Origin: Candidatus Wolfebacteria bacterium
GTDB lineage: Bacteria; Patescibacteriota; Minisyncoccia; UBA6257; UBA9933
NCBI GenBank assembly: GCA_024654025.1
Contig: JANLIR010000006.1
Coordinates: 1-33,491 of the forward strand
DNA: 33,491 nt
Reading direction: 5' to 3'
Shown here piece after piece: positions 15,929-23,416 of this stretch. Under the pieces are notes generated by a model, which was given only the letters and a program-made list of their open reading frames with translations, was not told the DNA's origin and ran no database searches. Numbering within the stretch: the first letter of the stretch is position 1; each line of letters starts with the position of its first letter. Position numbers and translations under genes: made by a program.

Positions 15929-17203
15929 TTACTTCACAACGGCAAACCTGTAGTCCTTTTTACCTCTTTTTATTACCAAATACCTTCCGAATAAAAGATT
16001 CTTTTTATTTATTGCGAAGCTTGCGCTTATTGTTTTTTCTCCGTTTATTTCAATCGCCCGGTTTAAGATATCCTCGCGGGCTTGGCGCTTGGAATCAACA
16101 ACCTTTGCCAAAACAAGCAAATCAACGACATTTAAAGAATCAAATTTTTCCAGCTTTACGACTTCGGTATTTAATAAAACTTCTTCCAATTCTTTCTGAT
16201 TTAATTTTTTGACATCTCCGTAAAAAAGAACTTCGGAAATTTTTTGCGCCCTCTTGTAAGCGCTCTCGCCATGAACAAATGTGGTTATTTCTTTCGCCAG
16301 CGTTTTTTGAGCTTCCCTGTTTTGAGGGGCTTTTGAAAATTCTTTTTCAATTTCTTTTATTTTTTCCAACGGCAAAAAAGTAAAGTATTTCAGAAATTTA
16401 ACAGCGTCTTTGTCGTCAATATTCATCCAAAATTGGTAAAACGCGTAGGGGGAAGTCAATTTAGAATTCAACCAAATAGTTCCGAGATCTGATTTCCCTA
16501 TTTTAACTCCGTCAGAAGTAGTAATCAGCGGAGCCGTAAAACCATAAACCTCTTCGCTGGAATTTTTTCTGACTAATTCTATGCCGGCGGTAATATTCCC
16601 CCACTGGTCAGAACCGCCGACTTGCAAACGACAATCAAATTTTTTATGCAAATTTAAAAAATCATACGCCTGAAGAATCATATAGCTGAACTCCGTGTAC
16701 GAAATCCCCGCTTCTAAACGATTTTTTACAGCCTCTTTGGCAAGCATTTCGTTTACTGAAAACCTCTTGCCGATGTCGCGCAAAAATTCTATCAAAGAAA
16801 TTTTCGAAAACCAGTCGAGGTTATTAACAAATTTTATTTTTTTTCCGCCAGAGGCGGATCCGCCTTTGGAGGAGATGTCAAAAAAAATAGTAAGCTGTTT
16901 TTTTATCGCGGCGGTGGATTCTTTTACGTCTTTTTCGCTTCTTAAAACTCTCTCTTGAGATTTTCCGCTGGGATCGCCCACCATTCCCGTCGCTCCTCCA
17001 ACTAAAGCAATGGGCTTTAAACCGGCCTTTTCCAAACGCTTCATTAAAGTAATGATCAATAAATTTCCGATTGTTAAACTTGCGGCAGACGGATCAAAAC
17101 CCGCGTAAAAATACCCTTTTTTATCAAAATATTTTTTTACCGCTTCCTCGTTAGAAACTTGATAAATAAGCCCTCGTTCTTTTAATTCGTCGTATAAATT
17201 CAT
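15929..17203 (-). CDS. tyrS: Tyrosyl-tRNA synthetase
   Basis: I start at MNLYDELKERG (424 aa); the earlier part of the track ORF reads through tRNA-Pro. TyrRS charges tRNA-Tyr. Visible features are YAGFDPSA, GGATGMVGDPSGK, GGSDQWGNI (tyrosine and ATP site), KIGKS (KMSKS loop) and a C-terminal S4-like RNA-binding domain (LVLAKVVDSKRQAREDI). The HIGH motif reads TIGN (SLTIGNL), with the first His replaced by Thr. An in-frame insertion KGGSASGGK (about residues 112-120) is encoded by a double-hairpin repeat also found in cca. The ATG lies 7 nt after the tRNA-Pro discriminator base, leaving no room for an SD. Confidence 0.95.
   Translation of the reverse strand: MNLYDELKERGLIYQVSNEEAVKKYFDKKGYFYAGFDPSAASLTIGNLLIITLMKRLEKAGLKPIALVGGATGMVGDPSGKSQERVLRSEKDVKESTAAIKKQLTIFFDISSKGGSASGGKKIKFVNNLDWFSKISLIEFLRDIGKRFSVNEMLAKEAVKNRLEAGISYTEFSYMILQAYDFLNLHKKFDCRLQVGGSDQWGNITAGIELVRKNSSEEVYGFTAPLITTSDGVKIGKSDLGTIWLNSKLTSPYAFYQFWMNIDDKDAVKFLKYFTFLPLEKIKEIEKEFSKAPQNREAQKTLAKEITTFVHGESAYKRAQKISEVLFYGDVKKLNQKELEEVLLNTEVVKLEKFDSLNVVDLLVLAKVVDSKRQAREDILNRAIEINGEKTISASFAINKKNLLFGRYLVIKRGKKDYRFAVVK
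16845..16873. repeat. Double-hairpin repeat inside tyrS
   Basis: Two adjacent mini-hairpins are present: CCGCC-AGA-GGCGG, then TCCGCC-TTT-GGAGGA with one mismatch. It matches the element at 18266-18295 in sequence, order and reading frame, and encodes GGSASGG in TyrRS. Confidence 0.8.
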
Positions 17204-17207
17204 ATTT

Positions 17208-17281
17208 TGGTCGGGCTGCTGGGAATCGAACCCAGTCTTTACGCACCCGAAGCGCACGTACTACCGGTATACTACAGCCCG
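17208..17281 (-). tRNA. tRNA-Pro (CGG)
   Basis: The cloverleaf is: acceptor CGGGCTG/CAGCCCG, D-arm GTATACCGGTAGTAC, anticodon arm TGCGC-TTCGGGT-GCGTA (anticodon CGG, G37) and T-arm CTGGG-TTCGATT-CCCAG. The discriminator A is followed by an encoded CCA. The tyrS ATG starts 4 nt after that CCA. Confidence 0.92.
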
Positions 17282-17335
17282 CTAAAATAGCTTAATTGAT
17301 TTTTAGAAATAAAAAAAGGGGAGGTTTTCTGGCTC

Positions 17336-18838
17336 TTATTTCACCCAATATTTTTTCTTCATCTCTTCTTCCTCGCCTGATTCGAATTCTTCTTTAGATT
17401 CTTTGGCTTTATCGGATAATTTTTTTAATTCTTTGTCGGATAATTTATAAATCCCAGCCGCGCGTTTGGATAAATATTCTTTGTCGTTTCTTTTCGGATC
17501 GTCTAAAACCTCTTCAAGTAAAATATTCAAAATAAATCCCACTTTCGGGCCTGGCTGAATATTTAACAATTCCATCAACTCATTGCCGTTTAATTTCAGC
17601 ATTTTCGGCAAAATCGGATCCTTTTTTACCTTATCAATCATAAAGAGCAGATGGCGAAGTTTGTAAGGAACCGCTTTAGGCACGCCGGAACCGATTCTGT
17701 CCGCTTCTCGAACTTTTATAAAATCATCAACATTTTCCGGACCAACGCGCGCTAAAAATCTTCTTACGCCCGCTTCGGTAACATCGCCGACATTATAATA
17801 AAACATATGATACCGGACTAAGTGTGAAACTTTTTCAATAAGCGATTTTGAAAATCGCAAACGGTCTAAAATTTTAATCGCCATCTTGGCGCTTACAACT
17901 TCATGTCCGTAAAAAGTAGACTCCGGACCTTCGCCTCTTTTGGTTTTAGGCTTGGCAATATCATGAAACAAACTCGCTAAACGAACTTCCAATGAATAAT
18001 TTTTCTTAACGGAGTAGTCGAAAGTTTTTAGAGAATGCTCCCAAACAGTATAAATATGGTGGCGATTTTGTTTAACGTTAATCCCCTCCCGCAATTCTGG
18101 AATTATATGTTTTAAAAGCCCCGCTTGTTCTAATAACTCTATTCCCATAGAAGCGTCTTTCGCCATAACAAGCTTTTCAAACTCGTCGCGAATTCTTTCT
18201 TTGGCAATCATCTCCAAAAGTCCAGCTTGTTTTTTTATTGACGCAAAAGTTTTTTCTTCGATTTCCCAGCCAGAGGCTGGTCCGCCTTCGGCGGAAAAAC
18301 CCGAGAGTTCAGTTGCAAATCTAACAGCCCGCATCAATCGCAAGGCATCCTCGGCAAATCTGGCTTCAGGATCGCCAACAGTACGAATTGTCTTATTTTT
18401 TAAATCTTTTTGGCATCCATAAAGGTCTATAATATTGCCCGCCATCCCTTCGACTACGCTCAGGGCAAGTGCGTTGATAGTGAAGTCTCGACGGGATAAA
18501 TCTTCCTCAATCGTTTTGGCGAATTTAATTTCATCCGGGTGCCTTTTGTCGGTGTATTTGCCTTCTATTCTATAGGTTGTTACCTCAATGACTTTTAATT
18601 TAGGATTTTCACTTTCTGTCTTTACGCCCACAGTGCCAAATTGGTTTTCATAAACGCTGTCTGAAAAAATATTTTGGATTTTTTCGGGTTTAGCGTTAGT
18701 GGCAATATCCCAGTCCTTTGGTTCTCTATTTAATAAAATATCCCTGACGCACCCGCCTACTAAATGCGCCTCAAATCCCGCTTCTTCAAGCTTTTGAGCA
18801 ACTTCTAAAACTTCTTTTGGAATATCCGTTTTAATCAT
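17336..18838 (-). CDS. cca: CCA-adding tRNA nucleotidyltransferase with HD domain
   Basis: The 500-aa class II enzyme adds or repairs the 3' CCA of tRNAs. The head domain shows LVGGCVRDILL (about 26-36) and the metal site KDWDI (about 41-45). RRDFTINALAL (motif B) and the RNA-binding helices follow, then a C-terminal HD domain (LFHDIAKP, about 290). Two repeat-derived insertions are visible: LSVVEG (about 127-132, from a CTTCGACTACGCTCAGGG repeat) and SAEGGPASGW (about 182-191, from the double hairpin shared with tyrS). The enzyme is needed here because at least three tRNAs in the window lack encoded CCA. It appears monocistronic. Confidence 0.93.
   Translation of the reverse strand: MIKTDIPKEVLEVAQKLEEAGFEAHLVGGCVRDILLNREPKDWDIATNAKPEKIQNIFSDSVYENQFGTVGVKTESENPKLKVIEVTTYRIEGKYTDKRHPDEIKFAKTIEEDLSRRDFTINALALSVVEGMAGNIIDLYGCQKDLKNKTIRTVGDPEARFAEDALRLMRAVRFATELSGFSAEGGPASGWEIEEKTFASIKKQAGLLEMIAKERIRDEFEKLVMAKDASMGIELLEQAGLLKHIIPELREGINVKQNRHHIYTVWEHSLKTFDYSVKKNYSLEVRLASLFHDIAKPKTKRGEGPESTFYGHEVVSAKMAIKILDRLRFSKSLIEKVSHLVRYHMFYYNVGDVTEAGVRRFLARVGPENVDDFIKVREADRIGSGVPKAVPYKLRHLLFMIDKVKKDPILPKMLKLNGNELMELLNIQPGPKVGFILNILLEEVLDDPKRNDKEYLSKRAAGIYKLSDKELKKLSDKAKESKEEFESGEEEEMKKKYWVK
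18266..18295. repeat. Double-hairpin repeat inside cca
   Basis: CCAGCC-AGA-GGCTGG is followed directly by TCCGCC-TTC-GGCGGA, both perfect stems. It is the same family, order and frame as 16845-16873 in tyrS, and encodes GGPASGW. Confidence 0.8.
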
Positions 18839-18895
18839 AAAAAATGTTGAATTTCTTTATTTTTAATTATACACTGAAGATTAGAAATAATCATT

Positions 18896-18967
18896 GCTCT
18901 CGTAGTGAAATGGATATCATAACTGCCTTCGAAGCAGTCGTTGGGGGTTCGAATCCCTCCGAGAGCA
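18896..18967 (+). tRNA. tRNA-Arg (UCG)
   Basis: Acceptor GCTCTCG/CGAGAGC, D-arm GTGAAATGGATATCAT, anticodon arm ACTGC-CTTCGAA-GCAGT (anticodon UCG) and T-loop TTCGAAT. CCA is not encoded. Confidence 0.94.
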
Positions 18968-18975
18968 CAAAAAGC

Positions 18976-19016
18976 TTGAGTTCGTATGCTATATGTCATA
19001 TACTCAGTAGTATATG
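18976..19016 (+). promoter_or_regulatory. Promoter and operator-like palindrome of the HTH gene
   Basis: TTGAGT (18976-18981) and TATACT (18999-19004) are spaced by 17 nt. A perfect palindrome CATATACT-CAGT-AGTATATG (18997-19016) covers the -10 box and the ATG itself. It could be an operator for the encoded HTH protein or an mRNA hairpin over the start codon. Confidence 0.5.
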
Positions 19017-19736
19017 ATAAAATACCCCGTTGCACTAAAAACAGCAGCTCATAAGTTAAGAAACGCGGGTTATAGTTATAAAGAAATTTCAGAAAAACTA
19101 AAAATTTCAAAAAGTACCGCAAAATTATGGTGCGGTAACATTAAATTATCGCCAAAACACAAAAAGAGATTATATACTAAACAAATAGAAATACTTTCAA
19201 GAGGTCCTAAAAGCAGCCACGAAAGGCGGAAAAAAGAAATAAACGAAATAATTAGAAAAGCTGAAAATGATATAGAACAACCAGTCAGCTTTGAAACATA
19301 TAAACTTTTTGGAGCAGCACTTTATTGGGCAGAGGGCTCTAAAACTCAACATTTTTCTGTTGCAAATTCAGATCCTTTTTTGATAAAATTTATGACAAGA
19401 TGGATAGAGGATGTTTTAGGTGTAAAATCTGAATATTTGAAAGCTTACTTAAATATTTATCCGCAACAAAACGATATAGAGATTAAAAAATTCTGGTCTG
19501 ATTTAACGGGTATACCTGTTAAAAATTTTGGTAAAAGTTTTGTAAAGCCAGCTAATAAAAATTTTAAAAAGAATACATTGTATTATGGAACAATTAAGAT
19601 TAGAGTGCCAAAAGGCACAGACACAAGGCATAAAGTTTTTGGCTGGATAAAAGCAGTTTTAAAAAATCTTCAGCCAAGTATTGAAAATACTGAAAGAAAA
19701 TGGCATAAACTAAAAACAGATTACAAGCGCCCATAG
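19014..19736 (+). CDS. HTH protein with LAGLIDADG-like domain, between tRNA genes
   Basis: The 240-aa protein begins with a resolvase-type helix-turn-helix (about 8-40: LRNAGYSYKEISEKLKISKSTAKLW). A domain starting LFGAALYWAEGSK and continuing VANSDPFLIKFMTRWI resembles, in pattern, single-motif LAGLIDADG proteins. That relation is by eye; catalytic competence is unknown because the acidic residue of the motif is Glu. It could be a homing-type nuclease or a repressor. The gene lies between tRNA-Arg and tRNA-Lys, and its stop codon is inside the first bases of tRNA-Lys. A palindrome spans its -10 box and start codon, suggesting self-regulation. No SD is present. Confidence 0.7.
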   Translation: MIKYPVALKTAAHKLRNAGYSYKEISEKLKISKSTAKLWCGNIKLSPKHKKRLYTKQIEILSRGPKSSHERRKKEINEIIRKAENDIEQPVSFETYKLFGAALYWAEGSKTQHFSVANSDPFLIKFMTRWIEDVLGVKSEYLKAYLNIYPQQNDIEIKKFWSDLTGIPVKNFGKSFVKPANKNFKKNTLYYGTIKIRVPKGTDTRHKVFGWIKAVLKNLQPSIENTERKWHKLKTDYKRP

Positions 19737-19799
19737 CTCAGTTGGTAGAGCTGCTCGCTCTTAACGAGAAGGTCCCAGGTTCGAGTCCTGGTGGGCGCA
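19727..19799 (+). tRNA. tRNA-Lys (CUU)
   Basis: Acceptor GCGCCCA/TGGGCGC, D-arm GCTCAGTTGGTAGAGC, anticodon loop CTCTTAA (anticodon CUU) and T-loop TTCGAGT. The 27-43 pair is a G-A mismatch. Its first 10 bases overlap the end of the HTH gene. CCA is not encoded. Confidence 0.93.
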
Positions 19800-19865
19800 C
19801 AAAAAGAAGTTTTTAGGTTTGAAAGTTTATAAGTTGTACGGTAAAATTTAGTTCATTGCGGTTAT

Positions 19866-19927
19866 CCCGCCAGTAGGCGGGCAGGCGTATACCCCGCACT
19901 AAAACAAAGTTTAGTACGGGGCGGGGT
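19866..19927. repeat. Pair of GC-rich palindromes between tRNA-Lys and tRNA-Gly
   Basis: CCCGCC-AGTA-GGCGGG (19866-19881) is followed by CCCCGCACTAAA (19892-19903), inverted with one mismatch as TTTAGTACGGGG (19910-19921). The same vocabulary (CCCGCC..GGCGGG, TAGTACGGGG) recurs in the insertion at 26091-26182, suggesting related palindromic elements. Confidence 0.6.
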
Positions 19928-19947
19928 GGCTATTATAAAATTCAATC

Positions 19948-20021
19948 GCGGGATTCGTACAGTGGTAGTACACGTGCTTGCCAAGCACGAGGCGCGAGTT
20001 CGATTCTCGTATCCCGCTCCA
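19948..20021 (+). tRNA. tRNA-Gly (GCC)
   Basis: Acceptor GCGGGAT/ATCCCGC, D-arm GTACAGTGGTAGTAC, anticodon arm CGTGC-TTGCCAA-GCACG (anticodon GCC) and T-arm GCGAG-TTCGATT-CTCGT. Discriminator U is followed by an encoded CCA. It converges with the DUF3494 gene 30 bp downstream. Confidence 0.95.
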
Positions 20022-20051
20022 AGACATTCGCCTCGGACATTTCCACTAGGA

Positions 20052-21737
20052 CTACTTACTCGGAACCGTCACCACATTAGACTGCAACGTCACCGCTGTT
20101 TGTGCCAATGCTCTTCCGTTTAATGTTGCACCGGTTATCATAGCAATGTTTGTTTGAGCTAAGATATTTCCCTCAAAGTGAGAACCGGCTCCAAGAGTCA
20201 CCGCACCGGCAACCTGCCAAAAGACGTTTTTGGCCTGTGCACCACCAATTAGAATGACATTCTTATTTGCAGCCATGTCGAGAGTTCCCGCTATCTGGAA
20301 GATCCAAACTGCATTCTCGTCGCCCTGGGCGTCGAAAGTGAGATCCGTTGGTATTGTCACCGTGGAACCCCAAGTGTAGGTGCCAGGGACAAGGGTCAGA
20401 CCGGTGAGAGTTCCGGCTCCAACATTCAAGAAGGAACCAACTCCTCCTGGTCGTCCGGCAGCATTAGTGTATGCGGCTTCCATGTCGAGTACCGCTGTGG
20501 TCAGTAATGGTGCGTTAGTCACTTTGCATGCAGGGCCAGTAGCATCAACGGTATATATTGTACCGGTCACTTCTCCACAACCTAATCCGGTAATAGCTGC
20601 ACCGGTAATCGGACTTGTTCCGATATTTCCCGTAATAGCAGATGCAGGGACATCGGTGATTCCTGTTTTGGAGAGGATCACGAAATTACCTGCTGACAGA
20701 AGATCAACTGAAGTTGGGGTGGGTGTTGGCGCAGGCGCCACGACAATAGCTAGATTGTATGCAGCTACGGCGGCATTTAATGCAGCAACTTGAGCATCAA
20801 CCACTGATTGAGCATCCGCACTGGTTGCGTTCGCCGCCACGTTGGCTGACGTGAGCGTTGCGAGTGAACCAACAACATGGTCTCCCAGAGTTGTTGACTC
20901 GGTTGCATTCGCAGTAATCAATTCTTGAGCTGAAGCTTTGGCTGTAGTAAGAAAAGAGACGTCTGCTAGGACAGGGACTGATACCGACACAGGAACCGAA
21001 ACAACATTGGACTGTAATGTAACAGCTGTTTGTGCCAGCAATCTGCCATTGATTGTTGCACCGGTTATCATGGCGATGTTTGTTTTCGCCAATATCGTTC
21101 CCTCAAAGTGTGAGTTCGCTCCAAGGGTCACCGCACCGGAGACCTGCCAGAAGACGTTTTTGGCCTGTGCTCCACCACTTAGGATAACGTTCTTAGCAGC
21201 GGCCATGTCGAGAGTTCCCGCTATCTGGAAGATCCAGACATCCGTTGCGCTGCCTGAGAGCATGAGATCTGTTGGTATTGTCACAGCGGAACCCCATGTG
21301 TAGGTGCCAGGGACAAGGGTTTGACCGGCGACAGTTCCGGCTCCAACATTCAAGAAGGAACCAACTCCTCCTGGTCGTCCGGCAGCATTAGTGTATGCGG
21401 CTTCCATATCGCTTACGGCCGCAATCAGTAATGTGGCATTAGTCACATGACAGGCAGGACCAGTAGCATCAACCGTGTATATTATCCCAGTCACTTCTAC
21501 ACAATCTAATCCGGTAATAGAAGCACCAGTGATTGGACTCGTTCCAACATTTCCAGTAATAGCTGATGTAGGGACATCGGTGATTCCTGATTTTGAGAGA
21601 ATCACGAAATTACCTGCTGACAAAAGATCAACTGGGGATGAGGCGGCCGCGAAGATAGCGGCTGATCCAGTAAGACCGAGTACTAAGGCAACGGTCAATA
21701 CAGTAGTTACTATTAAATTCTTATTAAGTTTTTTCAT
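20052..21737 (-). CDS. Secreted protein with two DUF3494 (ice-binding-like) domains
   Basis: The 561-aa protein starts with a signal peptide (about 1-31, ending AIFAAAS). Two DUF3494 domains follow (about 35-245 and 345-561), each with SAGNFVIL, ITGN-GTSPITG, PGTYTW, VWIFQIAGTLDMA and AQAKNVFWQV. They are joined by a helical Ala/Thr-rich linker and a PTPTPT stretch. DUF3494 beta-solenoids include ice-binding and ice-adhesion proteins, but many members have other or unknown roles, so ice binding is not proven. There is no anchor or sorting motif. The two halves are highly similar at DNA level, indicating fairly recent internal duplication. GC content is visibly higher than in the neighbours, suggesting transfer. 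It lies downstream of a two-component system but has its own promoter. Confidence 0.85.
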   Translation of the reverse strand: MKKLNKNLIVTTVLTVALVLGLTGSAAIFAAASSPVDLLSAGNFVILSKSGITDVPTSAITGNVGTSPITGASITGLDCVEVTGIIYTVDATGPACHVTNATLLIAAVSDMEAAYTNAAGRPGGVGSFLNVGAGTVAGQTLVPGTYTWGSAVTIPTDLMLSGSATDVWIFQIAGTLDMAAAKNVILSGGAQAKNVFWQVSGAVTLGANSHFEGTILAKTNIAMITGATINGRLLAQTAVTLQSNVVSVPVSVSVPVLADVSFLTTAKASAQELITANATESTTLGDHVVGSLATLTSANVAANATSADAQSVVDAQVAALNAAVAAYNLAIVVAPAPTPTPTSVDLLSAGNFVILSKTGITDVPASAITGNIGTSPITGAAITGLGCGEVTGTIYTVDATGPACKVTNAPLLTTAVLDMEAAYTNAAGRPGGVGSFLNVGAGTLTGLTLVPGTYTWGSTVTIPTDLTFDAQGDENAVWIFQIAGTLDMAANKNVILIGGAQAKNVFWQVAGAVTLGAGSHFEGNILAQTNIAMITGATLNGRALAQTAVTLQSNVVTVPSK

Positions 21738-21842
21738 GTGTTTTGTTTATTGTTTATTATTTAGTTAATTAATTAGTCTTATTTTTAATGATTATCGTTG
21801 GGCATTATCGACCTCCATGTAATGTGCATGTACACCCATGTC

Positions 21843-21875
21843 ATATAGTGTACCCCTACACTATATTAAAAGCAA
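21843..21875 (-). promoter_or_regulatory. Promoter with dyad operator upstream of the DUF3494 gene
   Basis: A 10-bp perfect inverted repeat ATATAGTGTA-CCCC-TACACTATAT (21843-21866) overlaps a candidate minus-strand promoter: TTGCTT (21870-21875), 17 nt, TACACT (21847-21852). The dyad covers the -10 box and most of the spacer, a classic repressor or activator position. The bound regulator is unknown. Confidence 0.45.
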
Positions 21876-21961
21876 GTTAAATTTTAATAGAGTATACTTG
21901 TTGCCTTTAGCCCTAATTAGACCAAAAAACACCGTATTATATGGCTTATTTACTGTTTACC

Positions 21962-21998
21962 CAATAAAAATAAAAACACCTTATGTGGATAAGGTGTT
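21962..21998 (-). terminator. Rho-independent terminator of the two-component operon
   Basis: AACACCTTAT-CCAC-ATAAGGTGTT, read on the minus strand, is a perfect 10-bp stem followed by TTTTATTTTTATT. It lies 22 nt after the histidine kinase stop and separates it from the DUF3494 gene. Confidence 0.8.
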
Positions 21999-22020
21999 GA
22001 TAACTTTAATCTAAATTTAA

Positions 22021-23394
22021 CTATTGAATCTTCGCCTTTATTGGCAGGGAGACACTGAAAACACTGCCTTTAGTTTTATTTTGCGCGCTGACAGTACCAC
22101 CATGAGCTTCTGCAACCCATTTTACAATGGATAATCCTAAGCCTATACCAATACTATTTCTATCAGAGCTATGAGACTTGTCTGCCCTATAAAATCGTTC
22201 GAATACATGGGGCAAGTCTTCTTTGGATATGCCGATTCCATCATCAGTTACGCTTATTATAATAAATCCCTTGGACTCTTTAGCCAGAATTTCGGTATGG
22301 CCATTTTTATTGCCGTAGACAATAGAATTCTTGATAAGATTGGTTAGCATTTTTTCCAAATATATCTTATCCCCTAAAATAACAAGACTCGGTATCTTTC
22401 TAGCAGTTATAGAGATATTTTTTTTATAAGCAATAGTCTTACATCTTCCCACAACGACCGACACAAGAGACTTCAGATTTACTTTGTCATAGGCAATTCT
22501 ATTTTGTAATTCTCCTTTTTTGGAAGTTATTAAGGTGAGATCTGAAAGAATGCCTGCGAGATGCTTTATCTCATAGTTTATAGCCCGGAGAGCGCTCCTC
22601 GGCGGCTTCGGGTTTTTTGACTTATTTTGCATAGCCAGATCCACATTTCCTTTTATTATTGCAAGAGGGGTACGGAGTTCATGGGTCGCATCCGCAATTG
22701 ATGCCACTTTCAACCTCTCTTCTTCAAGAAGCCTATCTGTCTCTTTCACTAATTCTAATTTCTTGCGTTCAGTTATGTCCCGTATATTACATTGAATAAC
22801 GAGGGTTTCACCAACCATGTAAGAATTACTTACAAACTCAACCTCGATGGATTGCCCAGATTTTGTCTCTAGGGGTAAATCCTCATAACGCAAACGGCCG
22901 CCCCTTTTAAAAATCTTAAAAGCCTCCTTGGATGCTTTTATATTCTTAAATGCCCCAACTTCCCATAATTTTTTGTTTAAGAATTCACTTTTAGAATAAC
23001 CGAGTAGTTTCTCTAGAAAAGGATTTACATCGGTAATTTGACCGGTTTGAGAATTAAGTATAAGTACTCCATCGTGGCCAGTTTCAAAAAGACGACGGTA
23101 TCTGATTTCCGACTCTTTTAGCTTTGTTTCTATTTTATTTTGTTGCTTCGCTTTGAGACGAAGTTCCTCTGCCGTCACCGCTAGCTTGCGCCGAACATCT
23201 TCCTTTTCTTTGGCGATTACAGCTAGCTGTTTGGCCGTCACCGCCAGCTTGTTCCTGACGTCTTCCTTCTCCTTAGCTGCCACAGCGAGCTGTTTGGCTT
23301 TGAGACGAAGTTCCTCTGCCGTCACCGCTAGCTTGCGCCGGATACTTTCCTTAGCAGTCACGGAGAGTTGTTTTTTTTTCAGTATATTTTTCAT
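22021..23394 (-). CDS. Soluble PAS histidine kinase with repetitive coiled coil
   Basis: I start at MKNILKKKQL (457 aa), since the longer track start overlaps the regulator gene. About 75 residues of repeats (KLAVTAEELRLKAKQ and LAVIAKEKEDVR) form a coiled coil. A PAS domain follows (YRRLFETGHDGVLILN...ITERKK), then HisKA with HELRTP (phospho-His) and HATPase_c with the N box (NLIKNSIVYG), DDGIGI, FERFYRAD and GIGLGLSIV. No transmembrane segment is visible, so sensing is probably cytoplasmic through PAS. It phosphorylates the response regulator encoded 22 nt upstream in the same operon. A 43-bp stretch occurs twice identically in the coil, so coil length may vary between strains. Confidence 0.92.
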   Translation of the reverse strand: MKNILKKKQLSVTAKESIRRKLAVTAEELRLKAKQLAVAAKEKEDVRNKLAVTAKQLAVIAKEKEDVRRKLAVTAEELRLKAKQQNKIETKLKESEIRYRRLFETGHDGVLILNSQTGQITDVNPFLEKLLGYSKSEFLNKKLWEVGAFKNIKASKEAFKIFKRGGRLRYEDLPLETKSGQSIEVEFVSNSYMVGETLVIQCNIRDITERKKLELVKETDRLLEEERLKVASIADATHELRTPLAIIKGNVDLAMQNKSKNPKPPRSALRAINYEIKHLAGILSDLTLITSKKGELQNRIAYDKVNLKSLVSVVVGRCKTIAYKKNISITARKIPSLVILGDKIYLEKMLTNLIKNSIVYGNKNGHTEILAKESKGFIIISVTDDGIGISKEDLPHVFERFYRADKSHSSDRNSIGIGLGLSIVKWVAEAHGGTVSAQNKTKGSVFSVSLPIKAKIQ

Positions 23395-23416
23395 TATACT
23401 TTCAAGACATGCCCAG

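Noticed and set aside
17204-17257. 18-residue N-terminal extension of TyrRS
   Set aside because: It is translated from the tRNA-Pro gene.
18835-19122. 95-aa minus-strand ORF containing GGIRTPND
   Set aside because: It is the reverse-strand reading of tRNA-Arg; this peptide is a classic tRNA shadow, and the ORF overlaps the HTH gene start.
19866-19927. Possible CRISPR or terminator array
   Set aside because: There are only two unlike palindromes, no repeated unit with spacers and no T-run; better described as palindromic repeats.
19926-20123. 65-aa plus-strand ORF
   Set aside because: It reads through tRNA-Gly and the antisense of the DUF3494 gene.
20380-21768. Plus-strand ORFs of 97-137 aa opposite the DUF3494 gene
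   Set aside because: They are antisense shadows of a GC-richer gene; their similarity to each other only mirrors the internal duplication.
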